64,000 bases of DNA, taken from the NCBI RefSeq assembly GCF_031987975.1, contig NZ_DALZYX010000005.1, positions 124,001-188,000 on the forward strand. Reading direction: 5' to 3'. Position 1 is the stretch's first letter. Every line of letters starts with the position of its first letter. Positions 18,825 through 28,079 of the stretch are shown piece by piece. Both the position numbers and the translations under genes were made by a program. The notes beneath the pieces are model-generated. The model saw only the letters and a list, made by a program, of their open reading frames with translations, did no database searches and had not been told where the DNA came from. The stretch comes from Pseudescherichia sp031987975. Its GTDB lineage: Bacteria > Pseudomonadota > Gammaproteobacteria > Enterobacterales > Enterobacteriaceae.

Positions 18825-19232
18825 ATGCGCTTACTTCATACCATGCTGCGCGTTGGCGATCTGCAGCGCTCCATTGAGTTCTACACCAAGGTTCTGGGCA
18901 TGCAGCTGCTGCGCACCAGCGAAAACACCGAGTATAAATACTCGCTGGCGTTTGTTGGCTACGGCCCGGAGAGCGATGAGGCGGTCATTGAGCTGACCTA
19001 TAACTGGGGTGTGGATAGCTACGAGCTGGGCAACGCCTATGGTCATATTGCCCTGAGCGTAGAGAACGCAGCTGAAGCCTGCGAGCGCATTCGTCAGAAC
19101 GGCGGCAACGTCACTCGTGAAGCCGGCCCGGTAAAAGGCGGCACGACCGTTATCGCCTTTGTTGAAGATCCAGACGGTTATAAGATCGAGCTGATCGAAG
19201 AGAAAGACGCGGGCCGCGGCTTGGGTAACTGA
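18825..19232 (+). CDS. gloA: Glyoxalase I
   Basis: A 135-residue Ni2+-dependent lactoylglutathione lyase that detoxifies methylglyoxal with glutathione. Metal ligands His5, Glu56, His74 and Glu122 are all at the E. coli positions. It follows nemA at about 100 bp, as in E. coli, where it is partly co-transcribed with nemRA. Confidence 0.98.
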   Translation: MRLLHTMLRVGDLQRSIEFYTKVLGMQLLRTSENTEYKYSLAFVGYGPESDEAVIELTYNWGVDSYELGNAYGHIALSVENAAEACERIRQNGGNVTREAGPVKGGTTVIAFVEDPDGYKIELIEEKDAGRGLGN

Positions 19233-19335
19233 TCTCTGCGGGCGCACTCTGCGCCCGTTGTTTCATCTGTGCTATACAATCCCTGCCTAAAGTTTGCCAT
19301 AATGCGCGCTGCTTTTTCCTGTATTAAGAGATCCT

Positions 19336-19986
19336 ATGTCCGATAACGCACAGCTCACCGCTCTTTGCGACCGTTTCCGTGGTTTTTACCCCGTCGTGAT
19401 TGATGTCGAAACCGCCGGGTTTAATGCCAAAACCGATGCGCTACTGGACATTGCCGCCGTGACGCTAAAGATGGATAGCGACGGCTGGCTGATGCCGGAC
19501 AGCACCCTGCACTTCCAGGTTGCGCCTTTTGAAGGGGCTAACCTTGTCCCCGAGGCGTTAGCGTTTAACGGCATCGATCCTCATGATCCGCAGCGCGAGG
19601 CGGTAAGCGAATACGATGCGCTGCACGCAATCTTTAAAATGGTGCGTAAGGGCATTAAAGACTCTGGCTGCAATCGCGCCATTATGGTGGCCCATAATGC
19701 CACGTTCGACCACGGCTTTATGATGGCGGCGGCAGAGCGCGCCTCGCTCAAGCGTAACCCGTTCCACCCTTTCGTTACCTTCGATACCGCTGCCCTGAGT
19801 GGGCTGGCGCTGGGGCAAACCGTGCTGTCAAAAGCCTGTACAGCCGCTGGACTGGCGTTTGACAGTACTCAGGCCCACTCTGCGCTCTATGATACCGAAC
19901 AGACCGCGCTGCTGTTCTGTGAGATCGTCAATCGCTGGAAACGGCTCGGCGGCTGGCCGCTGCCGATAGTCGCTGACGAGGCATAA
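19336..19986 (+). CDS. rnt: RNase T
   Basis: This 216-residue DEDDh 3'-5' exoribonuclease trims tRNA and 23S rRNA 3' ends. Catalytic residues Asp23, Glu25, Asp150, His181 and Asp186 are present. A strong terminator follows. In E. coli the helicase gene lhr lies next; here it is absent and grxD follows convergently. Confidence 0.98.
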   Translation: MSDNAQLTALCDRFRGFYPVVIDVETAGFNAKTDALLDIAAVTLKMDSDGWLMPDSTLHFQVAPFEGANLVPEALAFNGIDPHDPQREAVSEYDALHAIFKMVRKGIKDSGCNRAIMVAHNATFDHGFMMAAAERASLKRNPFHPFVTFDTAALSGLALGQTVLSKACTAAGLAFDSTQAHSALYDTEQTALLFCEIVNRWKRLGGWPLPIVADEA

Positions 19987-20001
19987 CGCCGCGACTGAAA
20001 C

Positions 20002-20031
20002 AAAAAAGCCGCTCCAGTGAGCGGCTTTTTT
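20002..20031 (+). terminator. Bidirectional terminator between rnt and grxD
   Basis: Stem AAAAAAGCCGCTC / GAGCGGCTTTTTT with a CAGT loop. It has T-runs on both strands and lies between convergent genes. Confidence 0.92.
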
Positions 20032-20047
20032 ACACAGAACGAAACGC

Positions 20048-20395
20048 TTACTCTGCGTCAGGCTCTTCCGTTTTGTACTTCGCTGCTGTTTCTTTGATCA
20101 GCGTTTGCAGCTCGCCGCGCTGGTACATCTCGATGATGATATCGCAGCCGCCGACCAGTTCGCCATCTACCCACAGCTGCGGGAAGGTCGGCCAGTTCGC
20201 GTATTTTGGCAGCTCGGCACGGATATCCGGGTTCTGCAAGATATCAACATAGGCAAAACGCTCGCCGCAGGCGGAGAGTGCCTGTACGGCCTGAGCGGAG
20301 AAGCCGCAGCTCGGCAGCTTAGGGGAGCCTTTCATATACAGAAGGATCGGGTTTTCAGCGATCTGCTGCTGAATTTTCTCTACGGTTGTGCTCAT
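20048..20395 (-). CDS. grxD: Monothiol glutaredoxin GrxD
   Basis: A 115-residue CGFS-type glutaredoxin with active Cys30 in PSCGFSAQ, the WPTFPQLWV cis-Pro segment and GGCDI. It forms a glutathione-coordinated 2Fe-2S cluster and traffics iron-sulfur clusters with BolA-type partners. Sequence agrees nearly residue for residue with E. coli GrxD. Confidence 0.98.
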   Translation of the reverse strand: MSTTVEKIQQQIAENPILLYMKGSPKLPSCGFSAQAVQALSACGERFAYVDILQNPDIRAELPKYANWPTFPQLWVDGELVGGCDIIIEMYQRGELQTLIKETAAKYKTEEPDAE

Positions 20396-20729
20396 TGTCT
20401 TGCTTCCTTAACTTCTTACGGCGTGATGTGACATTCTAGCTTTTCACACCACCGGGTAAAATAACATTTTGTTCACCAACCGTTAGTTTATCGTCTGAAA
20501 GATAAAGTTGCCGTAAAAATTGTGCTGCTTAGCGTTTTGGCTGCATAACTGGTCATCTCTTGAGCGTTAAAAAGAGACAACTGCTGTTTTTTTTTGCGCT
20601 TGCTAACGAAACAGAGCTGTGGTGCGAAAAGTTTATTAACCTTTTGGCATTTTATGCTTTAGAATCGACGAGTTTTGTAAATCACACGCAAGCATTATTA
20701 GTTGCTTAACTGACTCAGGGGATTGCTCA
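20396..20729. other. Intergenic region grxD-mepH
   Basis: This 334-bp AT-rich stretch lies between divergent genes and must hold both promoters. I see no coding sequence or strong hairpin in it. Confidence 0.6.
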
Positions 20730-21578
20730 GTGGCGCGGATAAATAAAATCTCGATCACGCTCTGTGCTTTGGTTTTTGCCTCGCTGACGTTCACGCCGCT
20801 GGCCGGGGCGTCCGAACAGGCGCGGCCCTCTGCCGTGCAAAAAACGCATTTGGCAAAATCATCAGAGCGAAAAAGCAAAAGCACTAATCAAAAGACATCA
20901 ACGAAAAGCAGTGGCACTGCAAAAAGCAACACCAAAAAGAAGACCGATAAAAAAACCAGCGCTTCTAAAACCGCCTCTTCCAGCACCAAACGCGCGTCAA
21001 ACAGCGCGAAAGCCAGCAAAGTCGCCTCCCGCCGTACAAAAAACAGCCCAGCTAAAACTGCTTCGCTCGCCGTCGCAGAAAAATGCACCGTGCGTAAAGG
21101 CCATAAATCACGCTGCGTGAAGGCAAAAGAGGGCAAACCGGAGACGCTGGCAGATCTGCATAAGGCGCGGGTACAGAAAGCCCAAAAAACAGCCATGAAT
21201 AAGCTGATGGATCAACTCGGTAAACCCTACCGCTGGGGAGGGTCTTCGCCGCGTACCGGCTTTGACTGCAGCGGTCTGGTCTATTACGCCTATAAAGATC
21301 TGGTCAAGTTTCGTATTCCGCGCACGGCCAATGAGATGTATCACCTGCGCGATGCCTCTCCGGTCAATACCGGTGAGCTGCAGAGCGGCGATCTGGTCTT
21401 CTTCCGTACCCAGGGTCGTGGCACGGCCGATCACGTTGGTGTCTATGTGGGTAACGGTAAATTCATTCAGTCGCCGCGCAGCGGCCAGGATATTCAGATC
21501 ACCTCCCTGAGCGAAGACTACTGGCAACGCCACTACGTAGGTGCCCGCCGGGTGATGACCTCTAAGACCCTTCGTTAA
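20730..21578 (+). CDS. mepH: MepH, murein DD-endopeptidase (NlpC/P60)
   Basis: This 282-residue exported enzyme cleaves D-Ala-meso-DAP crosslinks to allow peptidoglycan growth. It has a signal peptide (first about 27 residues), a low-complexity Lys/Ser/Thr-rich linker (about 45-115) and a C-terminal NlpC/P60 domain with Cys180 in FDCSGLVYY and His235 in DHVGVYV. The GTG start follows AGGGGA and gives the E. coli N-terminus MARIN. In E. coli sodB comes next; here ydhP follows on the other strand after only 42 bp. Confidence 0.95.
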   Translation: MARINKISITLCALVFASLTFTPLAGASEQARPSAVQKTHLAKSSERKSKSTNQKTSTKSSGTAKSNTKKKTDKKTSASKTASSSTKRASNSAKASKVASRRTKNSPAKTASLAVAEKCTVRKGHKSRCVKAKEGKPETLADLHKARVQKAQKTAMNKLMDQLGKPYRWGGSSPRTGFDCSGLVYYAYKDLVKFRIPRTANEMYHLRDASPVNTGELQSGDLVFFRTQGRGTADHVGVYVGNGKFIQSPRSGQDIQITSLSEDYWQRHYVGARRVMTSKTLR

Positions 21579-21620
21579 TTACGCGTCCTGCCGGTATACG
21601 GCAGGACGCTCTCTTTTCGG

Positions 21621-22787
21621 TTACTCGACCGCGTATTCGCGTTCGGTTTGACCACGTCCGGAAACCAGCACCAGCAGCAGCGCCAGTACCGCAATCAGCG
21701 CGCCGGTCACGGGGACAACGCTGTATCCCAATCCGCTGGAGATCACCGCCCCGCCCGCCGCCGCACCCAGTGCATTACCGAGATTGAAGGCACCAATATT
21801 GACGGATGACGACAGACCCGGCGCCTCATGGGCTACGCGCATCACGCGCATCTGCAGCGGTGGCACCACGGCAAAGGTTGCTGCACCCCAGATAACCATG
21901 CTCACCGCCGCGCCCAGCTCGTTACGCGCCAGCAGCGGGATCGCCAGCATGATAACAATCAGCAGCAGGAAAAAGCCTTTCAGCGTGCCGCTTACGGAGC
22001 GATCCGCCAGCTTGCCGCCCAGGTAGTTGCCGATAGAGAAACCTACCCCAATCAGCACCAGCATGGCGGTAACAAACAGCGGCGTAGCATGGGCGATCTC
22101 ATGCAGCACCGGCGCAATGTAGGTATAGAGGGTGAACATTGCTCCCGCCCCCAGCACGGTAGTCAGCAGCGCCGACAGCACCTGCGGCCGCACCAGCACG
22201 GCCAGCTCCTTACGCACCTCAGGACGCTCCCCTGCGCTGCCTTTCGGCAGGGAGAAGAAGAGGCTCAGCATTGAAATCACGCCCAACCCTGCGGTGGCAA
22301 GGAACGACATCCGCCAGCCGATGGTTTCACCCAGCCAGGTTGCTGCCGGCACGCCGCCGATATTGGCGATGGTCAGTCCCATAAACATGGTGGCTACTGC
22401 ACTGGCCTGCTTCTCTTTGGGCACCACGCTTGCCGCCACTACCGATCCGAGGCCAAAAAACGCGCCGTGGTTAAGGCTGGTGATAATGCGTGACAGCAGC
22501 AGAGTGGTGTAGTCCGGGGAGAGCGCTGACAGCACGTTGCCCAGGGTAAAGATCGCCATCAGGAAGATCAGCGCGCTGCGGCGGGCGCGATGAGAGAGCA
22601 GCAGCGTCATCAGCGGCGCCCCTACCATCACGCCAATGGCGTAGGCACTAATGAGCATTCCCGCTGCCGGAATAGAGACATCGACCCCGCGGGCGATAGT
22701 TGGCAGCAGCCCCATCGGGGAAAACTCGGTGGTTCCAATGCCAAATGCCCCTATCGCCAGGGACAGCAGGGGAAAATTGATTTTCAT
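21621..22787 (-). CDS. ydhP: YdhP, DHA1-type MFS transporter
   Basis: A 388-residue, 12-helix major facilitator protein of the sugar/arabinose-efflux-like DHA1 group. The N-terminus MKINFPLLSLAIGAFGIGTTEF and the loop between helices 2 and 3 match E. coli YdhP. Its substrate is not established. It is convergent with mepH. Confidence 0.93.
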   Translation of the reverse strand: MKINFPLLSLAIGAFGIGTTEFSPMGLLPTIARGVDVSIPAAGMLISAYAIGVMVGAPLMTLLLSHRARRSALIFLMAIFTLGNVLSALSPDYTTLLLSRIITSLNHGAFFGLGSVVAASVVPKEKQASAVATMFMGLTIANIGGVPAATWLGETIGWRMSFLATAGLGVISMLSLFFSLPKGSAGERPEVRKELAVLVRPQVLSALLTTVLGAGAMFTLYTYIAPVLHEIAHATPLFVTAMLVLIGVGFSIGNYLGGKLADRSVSGTLKGFFLLLIVIMLAIPLLARNELGAAVSMVIWGAATFAVVPPLQMRVMRVAHEAPGLSSSVNIGAFNLGNALGAAAGGAVISSGLGYSVVPVTGALIAVLALLLVLVSGRGQTEREYAVE

Positions 22788-22942
22788 GTTTTGACTCCAG
22801 AATTGCCGTGTCGAACAGGCGACACCGTCACAGAAGGCAAAAGCATGACACTTATCACAAAAAAACAGAAGTTATCAAACTAACAAAAGTTTATTGCCAT
22901 TTTGATAACAATTAGGTGGGGGTAAAAGATAGATAACAGGTA

Positions 22943-22962
22943 GAGGGAGCGCGCGCTCCCTC
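22943..22962 (-). terminator. Palindromic hairpin after ynhF
   Basis: Perfect palindrome GAGGGAGCGC-GCGCTCCCTC, 8 bp downstream of the ynhF stop on the minus strand. It lacks a clear U-run, so its terminator strength is uncertain. Confidence 0.5.
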
Positions 22963-22970
22963 ATAGTGAA

Positions 22971-23060
22971 TCAGTTTAACGCAGCGGTCAGCGCACCGGC
23001 AACAATCAGGCCCAGCACCACAACGGTCGTCATCAGGGAAAACTTCAGATCTGCACTCAT
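22971..23060 (-). CDS. ynhF: YnhF, 29-residue membrane small protein
   Basis: A short gene encoding a single membrane helix: MSADLKFSLMTTVVVLGLIV and then AGALTAALN. It matches E. coli YnhF in length, sequence pattern and location between ydhP and purR. An AGAGAAATTG ribosome site precedes the ATG. E. coli YnhF is a cytochrome bd-associated-type small membrane protein of unclear function. Confidence 0.9.
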   Translation of the reverse strand: MSADLKFSLMTTVVVLGLIVAGALTAALN

Positions 23061-23297
23061 CAATTTCTCTCCATTCTTATTACCCCACAAAAAGTGAGCC
23101 TGCGCATTTTTACACATTTATGGGCAAAAATCTTCTTTGATTTGGGGTGATATGCGTTTTAACGCTTCCCCTTTTCATCAAGATAAGACAAAATTCCACG
23201 CTAAATTTATTCGCGTACCGGCCATAGACCCCTCCTGACGTTCCGTGTCGTTTTCCCGGCGAATCGCAACCCCAAAGGTTGTATGAGGGCTGAGTTG

Positions 23298-23313
23298 AGG
23301 CAAACGTTTACCT
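23298..23313 (+). promoter_or_regulatory. PurR operator O1 (purR promoter)
   Basis: AGGCAAACGTTTACCT matches the PUR box consensus ACGCAAACGTTTNCGT at the central twelve positions, 45 bp upstream of purR. It fits the known autoregulation of purR. Confidence 0.85.
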
Positions 23314-23357
23314 ACACTATTTTCAGGAACTTACGTCGTGGTCTGGAGTGACATTGC

Positions 23358-24383
23358 ATGGCAACTATAAAAGACGTAGCGAAACGAGCAAACGTTTCCA
23401 CCACAACCGTATCACATGTTATTAACAAAACCCGCTTTGTGGCGGAAGAGACGCGTAACGCAGTGTGGGCAGCCATTAAAGAGCTGCACTATTCCCCCAG
23501 CGCCGTGGCCCGCAGCCTGAAGGTTAACCACACCAAATCGATCGGCCTGCTGGCAACCAGCAGCGAAGCGCCCTATTTTGCCGAGATTATCGAAGCGGTT
23601 GAGAAGAATTGTTTCCAGAAAGGTTACACCCTGATTCTGGGCAATGCCTGGAATAATCTCGAGAAGCAGCGTGCCTATCTCTCAATGATGGCGCAGAAGC
23701 GCGTCGATGGTCTGCTGGTGATGTGCTCCGAGTATCCTGCCCCGCTGCTTAGCATGCTGGAGGAGTATCGCCATATCCCCATGGTGGTAATGGACTGGGG
23801 CGAAGCAAAAGCCGACTTCACCGACTCGGTGATCGATAACGCCTTTGAGGGTGGCTACATGGCTGGCCGCTACCTGGTTGAGCGCGGCCACCGCGAGATC
23901 GGCGTGATCCCCGGCCCTCTTGAGCGCAATACCGGCGCGGGCCGTCTGGCCGGTTTCATGAAAGCCATGGAAGAGGCACTGATTAACGTGCCGGAGAACT
24001 GGATCGTACAGGGCGATTTTGAACCCGAATCTGGCTACCGGGCAATGCAGCAGATCCTCTCCCAGCCGCACCGCCCTACCGCCGTGTTCTGCGGTGGCGA
24101 TGTGATGGCGATGGGTGCGCTTTGCGCCGTCGATGAGATGGGCCTGCGCGTGCCGCAGGATGTTTCGCTGATCGGGTATGATAACGTGCGTAACGCCCGA
24201 TTCTTTACCCCGGCGCTGACCACTATTCACCAGCCAAAAGACTCGCTGGGTGAAACCGCGTTTACTATGCTGATGGATCGCATCGTCAACAAGCGTGAAG
24301 AGTCGCAGTCGATTGAGGTTCATCCCCGCCTGATCGAGCGTCGCTCGGTGGCTGACGGTCCCTTCCGCGACTATCGTCGTTAA
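23358..24383 (+). CDS. purR: Purine repressor PurR
   Basis: This 341-residue LacI/GalR-family repressor binds hypoxanthine or guanine and shuts down purine biosynthesis genes. The N-terminal helix-turn-helix and hinge (ATIKDVAKRANVSTTTVSHV and the ...SPSAVARSLK hinge helix) are intact, and the protein aligns without gaps with E. coli PurR. Two PUR boxes, one in the promoter and one inside codons 10-15, show autoregulation. Confidence 0.98.
   Translation: MATIKDVAKRANVSTTTVSHVINKTRFVAEETRNAVWAAIKELHYSPSAVARSLKVNHTKSIGLLATSSEAPYFAEIIEAVEKNCFQKGYTLILGNAWNNLEKQRAYLSMMAQKRVDGLLVMCSEYPAPLLSMLEEYRHIPMVVMDWGEAKADFTDSVIDNAFEGGYMAGRYLVERGHREIGVIPGPLERNTGAGRLAGFMKAMEEALINVPENWIVQGDFEPESGYRAMQQILSQPHRPTAVFCGGDVMAMGALCAVDEMGLRVPQDVSLIGYDNVRNARFFTPALTTIHQPKDSLGETAFTMLMDRIVNKREESQSIEVHPRLIERRSVADGPFRDYRR
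23386..23401 (+). promoter_or_regulatory. PurR operator O2 inside purR
   Basis: GAGCAAACGTTTCCAC contains the PUR box core GCAAACGTTT within the codons for the recognition helix region. The second internal operator is conserved in E. coli purR. Confidence 0.8.
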
Positions 24384-24414
24384 TCCTCCTCGCTGAGGGT
24401 TCCTCGGGAGCCAA

Positions 24415-25326
24415 TTACTCTGGCTCCCGCAGCCACTCCCGGTTAAGCGTGTCGCTATCACCTAAGTAATCCAGCAACCAGCCCAGCGCAGGCGAGTTAT
24501 CGTTTTGCTGCCAGGTCAGGCAGCAGGCCGCATCCGGAAATGGCTCCTCCAGCTGTAGCTCTACCCACTCACCGCGATCGAGCCACGGTCTGGCAAAATG
24601 GCCTGGCACCATGCCCACGCACAGCCCAGCGCTCAGACATTCGGCGGAGGAGGTCCAGTCCGGCACTACCATTCGCCGCTGGTTATCCAGCAGCCAGGTG
24701 ATCCGCTTGGGCAGCAGCCGGGAGGTATCCTCCCATACCAGCGATGGCCAGCCGCGCAAAATGTCATCGCTCAGCGGACCCTGTAATCCTGCCAGCGGGT
24801 GATGAGCAGCCACGACGCAGCGCCAGTTGAGCATCCCCATATCGCGAAAAGCAAAGCGTCCGCCCACCGGTATAGCCCGGGTGGCTCCAATGGCCAGCTC
24901 TACGCGGCCATCGGCCAGCGCGTCCCAGACACCGTTAAATACCTCTTTTTGCACCAGCAGCTCGACGTCTGAAAAATGGCGATAAAAATCAACGATCATC
25001 CGCCGGGTGCGTTCGGGGCGAACAATATTATCCACCGCAATGGCTAGCTGACCGCGCCAGCCGTTGGCAATCTGTTGGCACTGATGACGGGTGACCTGCA
25101 TTTTTTTGATGACAGAGCGCCCCTCCTGCAAAAACCAGCTGCCAGCGGGCGTCAGTATCACATCTCGATGACGTCGCTCAAACAGCGGCACGGCCAGCCA
25201 CTCCTCAAGCTGGCGTACGGTGTAGCTAATAGCTGAGGGTACCCGGTGCAGCTCCTGGGCTGCGGCGCTAAAGCTGCCGGTACGGGCGACGGTATCTACC
25301 ACTTCAAGGGAGTAATCTGACCACAT
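24415..25326 (-). CDS. punR: PunR (YdhB), LysR-type regulator of punC
   Basis: This 303-residue LysR regulator has a winged helix at residues 1-60 (SLEVVDTVARTGSFSAAAQE) and an effector-binding domain. I use the ATG at 25326 (MWSDYSLEVV), which matches E. coli YdhB; a longer in-frame extension has no family support. It is divergent from punC, and E. coli PunR activates punC in response to adenosine. Slightly shorter at the C-terminus than E. coli. Confidence 0.94.
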   Translation of the reverse strand: MWSDYSLEVVDTVARTGSFSAAAQELHRVPSAISYTVRQLEEWLAVPLFERRHRDVILTPAGSWFLQEGRSVIKKMQVTRHQCQQIANGWRGQLAIAVDNIVRPERTRRMIVDFYRHFSDVELLVQKEVFNGVWDALADGRVELAIGATRAIPVGGRFAFRDMGMLNWRCVVAAHHPLAGLQGPLSDDILRGWPSLVWEDTSRLLPKRITWLLDNQRRMVVPDWTSSAECLSAGLCVGMVPGHFARPWLDRGEWVELQLEEPFPDAACCLTWQQNDNSPALGWLLDYLGDSDTLNREWLREPE

Positions 25327-25463
25327 ATTCTGCCTGCAAAATTTTTGAATGCACTGCGCAAATATTACCGTTTCACAACTGGTCTTGCACTGCCTACACT
25401 TTGCGGCTTTGTAATATGCACTCTTTATCACCTGTATATGAAAGATAAGAAGAAGGAATGATG

Positions 25464-26621
25464 ATGTTACCTGGTAAAGGTTTTTTAGTCTGGCTGGCGG
25501 GATTAAGCGTGCTGGGCTTTCTGGCAACGGATATGTACCTGCCGGCGTTTACGGCCATTCAACAGGATCTCAATACGCCAGCATCGGCTGTCAGCGCCAG
25601 CCTGAGCCTGTTTCTGGCCGGTTTTGCCCTCGCCCAGCTGGTATGGGGACCGCTCTCGGATCGCTTTGGCCGCAGGCCGATACTGCTCTGCGGGCTGGGG
25701 TTATTTGCTATTGGCTGCATCGGCATGCTGTGGGTGCGTGATGGCACTACGCTGCTGGCGCTGCGCTTTGTACAGGCCGTGGGAGTATGTGCCGCCGCGG
25801 TGACCTGGCAGACGCTGGTCACAGACTACTATCCGGCCCAGCGGGTTAATCGTATATTTGCCACTATCATGCCGCTGGTAGGGCTGTCACCTGCCCTCGC
25901 TCCGCTGCTGGGAAGCTGGATCCTTGCCCACTCCCACTGGCAAACTATATTCACGGTGCTGTTTGTTATCACCCTTCTGCTGATGCTTCCCGCACTGCGC
26001 CTGAAAAAACCGCTGAAAAAGAGCCAGCCGCAGACCGCGCCCGTGACGTTTGGGCTGCTGTTACGCTCCCGCTTCTATTGTGGCAACGTGACAATCTATG
26101 CCGCCTGCTCGGCCAGCTTTTTTGCCTGGCTTACCGGCTCGCCGTTTATTCTTAGCGCGCTGGGCTATGGTCCCGCAGCGATTGGTTTGAGCTACGTCCC
26201 ACAGACGATCGCCTTTCTCTTAGGCGGCTACGGCTGTCGGGCAGCTCTGCAACGCTGGCAGGGAGCACGCCTCCTGCCCTGGCTGCTGGCCCTCTATGCT
26301 CTGAGCGTTGTTGCCGTCTGGCTGGTGGCGTTCATTCCTCAGGTCTCCTTAACATTACTGCTGGCCCCATTCTGCGTTATGGCGATGGCCAACGGGGCAA
26401 TCTACCCGATTGTTGTAGCCCAGGCGTTGAGTCCATTTCCACAGGCGGCAGGACGCGCCGCAGCGCTGCAAAATACCCTGCAGCTGGGCCTCTGCTTTTT
26501 AGCCAGCCTGCTGGTCTCAACGCTAATTGCTACGCCTTTGCTTACCACCACCAGCGTTATGCTGTTAACCGTGCTGCTTGCCGGGCTGGGTTACTATCTG
26601 CAAAAACACGCAGACAAATAA
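25464..26621 (+). CDS. punC: PunC (YdhC), MFS purine nucleoside transporter
   Basis: A 385-residue, 12-helix Bcr/CflA-type MFS protein with the motif LSDRFGRRPILL between helices 2 and 3. There are three adjacent ATGs (25458, 25461, 25464); the third is best spaced from AAGGA and aligns with the E. coli start. In E. coli the protein transports purine nucleosides and is controlled by PunR and PurR, both encoded next to it here. It is shorter than E. coli PunC by about 18 C-terminal residues. Confidence 0.93.
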   Translation: MLPGKGFLVWLAGLSVLGFLATDMYLPAFTAIQQDLNTPASAVSASLSLFLAGFALAQLVWGPLSDRFGRRPILLCGLGLFAIGCIGMLWVRDGTTLLALRFVQAVGVCAAAVTWQTLVTDYYPAQRVNRIFATIMPLVGLSPALAPLLGSWILAHSHWQTIFTVLFVITLLLMLPALRLKKPLKKSQPQTAPVTFGLLLRSRFYCGNVTIYAACSASFFAWLTGSPFILSALGYGPAAIGLSYVPQTIAFLLGGYGCRAALQRWQGARLLPWLLALYALSVVAVWLVAFIPQVSLTLLLAPFCVMAMANGAIYPIVVAQALSPFPQAAGRAAALQNTLQLGLCFLASLLVSTLIATPLLTTTSVMLLTVLLAGLGYYLQKHADK

Positions 26622-26664
26622 TTAGTTAACTAACCATAATGGGTTGAATGACTGATTTTTGCGG

Positions 26665-26672
26665 CCTATACT
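26665..26672 (+). promoter_or_regulatory. Candidate cfa P1 (-10)
   Basis: CCTATACT about 215 bp upstream of cfa gives a start near 26680, matching the long-leader sigma70 promoter known in E. coli. The long leader is the target of small RNAs in E. coli. Confidence 0.45.
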
Positions 26673-26841
26673 CAATTCGATAATTTTTACTACTAAAAAT
26701 AACGTGTTTCCCCAGGCGCAGGAGTGCGCCTGTTCTCCCATGGATGGCATTTTCGGCAAGGGCTATCTCCCTTCCTCTGTTCTACGTCGGATATCAACTC
26801 ACGGTTCGTCCGTGGGATTTCTCACAAACCATTAAAAGCGT

Positions 26842-26848
26842 CTACGCT
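26842..26848 (+). promoter_or_regulatory. Candidate cfa P2 sigma-S -10
   Basis: CTACGCT resembles the sigma-S -10 (CTACACT) and would start transcription about 32 nt before the cfa ATG, as does the stationary-phase promoter of E. coli cfa. Confidence 0.45.
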
Positions 26849-26886
26849 GTTTGAAGGTTCTGATCACATAGAGTGATGGAGAAGCT

Positions 26887-28035
26887 ATGAGTTCATCGTG
26901 TATAGAAGAAGTCAACATACAGAGCGATAACTGGTTCCGTATCGCAAACGAACTGTTAAGCCGCGCGGGCATTAGCATTAACGGCACTGCCCCCTCGGAT
27001 ATCCGGGTGAAAAACCCCCGTTTTTTTAAGCGCGTGTTAAAGGAAGGCTCGCTCGGGCTGGGCGAGAGCTACATGGACGGCTGGTGGGAGTGTGACCGGC
27101 TGGATATGTTCTTTAGCAAGGTGCTTCGCGCCGGTCTGGAAAATCAGATGCCGCGCCACGTCAAAGATACGCTGCGTATCGCCGCCGCGCGGGTCCTTAA
27201 TTTGCAAACCCAGAAGCGCGCCTGGATAGTAGGTAAAGAGCACTACGATCTCGGTAACGACCTCTTTAGCCGCATGCTTGATCCCTATATGCAATACTCC
27301 TGCGCCTACTGGAAAGAGGCACAGACGCTGGAGGAGGCGCAGCAGGCCAAGCTGCGGCTCATTTGTGAAAAATTACAGCTCCAGCCCGGCATGCGCGTGC
27401 TGGATATCGGCTGCGGCTGGGGTGGTCTGGCTTACTTTATGGCTAAAAACTACGGTGTCAGCGTGACCGGCGTAACTATCTCAGCCGAGCAGCAAAAAAT
27501 GGCTCAGGCACGGTGCGAAGGGCTGGATGTCACCATCCTGCTGCAGGATTATCGCGATCTGAAGGATCAGTTCGACCGCGTGGTCTCCGTCGGCATGTTC
27601 GAGCACGTTGGTCCGAAAAATTACGCCACCTATTTTGAGGTGGTAGACCGCAACCTTAAGCCTGACGGTTTGTTCCTGCTCCACACCATTGGCTCGAAAA
27701 AAACCGACCATCACGTTGACCCGTGGATCGATAAGTATATTTTCCCTAATGGATGCCTGCCGTCAGTGCGCCAGATAGCGAACGCCAGCGAGCCTCACTT
27801 CATTATGGAGGACTGGCATAACTTTGGTGCCGATTACGATGTCACGCTGATGGCGTGGCATGAGCGGTTCATGGCGACGTGGCCGGAGATTGCCGATAAC
27901 TACTCTGAACGCTTTAAGCGCATGTTCAGCTACTACCTGAACGCCTGTGCCGGTGCTTTCCGCGCACGAGACATTCAGCTCTGGCAGGTGGTATTCAGCC
28001 GCGGCGTCGAGAACGGCCTGCGCGTGGCGCGCTAG
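26887..28035 (+). CDS. cfa: Cyclopropane-fatty-acid phospholipid synthase
   Basis: This 382-residue peripheral membrane enzyme transfers a methylene from S-adenosylmethionine to cis double bonds of phospholipid acyl chains. The SAM-binding motif LDIGCGWGG is near residue 170, and the YYLNACAGAFRARDIQLWQ block near the C-terminus is a family signature. Length and sequence agree with E. coli Cfa. It confers acid and stationary-phase resistance. A strong bidirectional terminator follows. Confidence 0.98.
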   Translation: MSSSCIEEVNIQSDNWFRIANELLSRAGISINGTAPSDIRVKNPRFFKRVLKEGSLGLGESYMDGWWECDRLDMFFSKVLRAGLENQMPRHVKDTLRIAAARVLNLQTQKRAWIVGKEHYDLGNDLFSRMLDPYMQYSCAYWKEAQTLEEAQQAKLRLICEKLQLQPGMRVLDIGCGWGGLAYFMAKNYGVSVTGVTISAEQQKMAQARCEGLDVTILLQDYRDLKDQFDRVVSVGMFEHVGPKNYATYFEVVDRNLKPDGLFLLHTIGSKKTDHHVDPWIDKYIFPNGCLPSVRQIANASEPHFIMEDWHNFGADYDVTLMAWHERFMATWPEIADNYSERFKRMFSYYLNACAGAFRARDIQLWQVVFSRGVENGLRVAR

Positions 28036-28046
28036 TCCTTACAAAT

Positions 28047-28074
28047 AAAAACCCCGGCGCGCCGGGGTTTTTTT
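28047..28074 (+). terminator. Bidirectional terminator cfa/ribE
   Basis: Perfect stem AACCCCGGC/GCCGGGGTT with A-run before and T-run after, lying between two convergent genes. Confidence 0.93.
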
Positions 28075-28079
28075 ATGGA

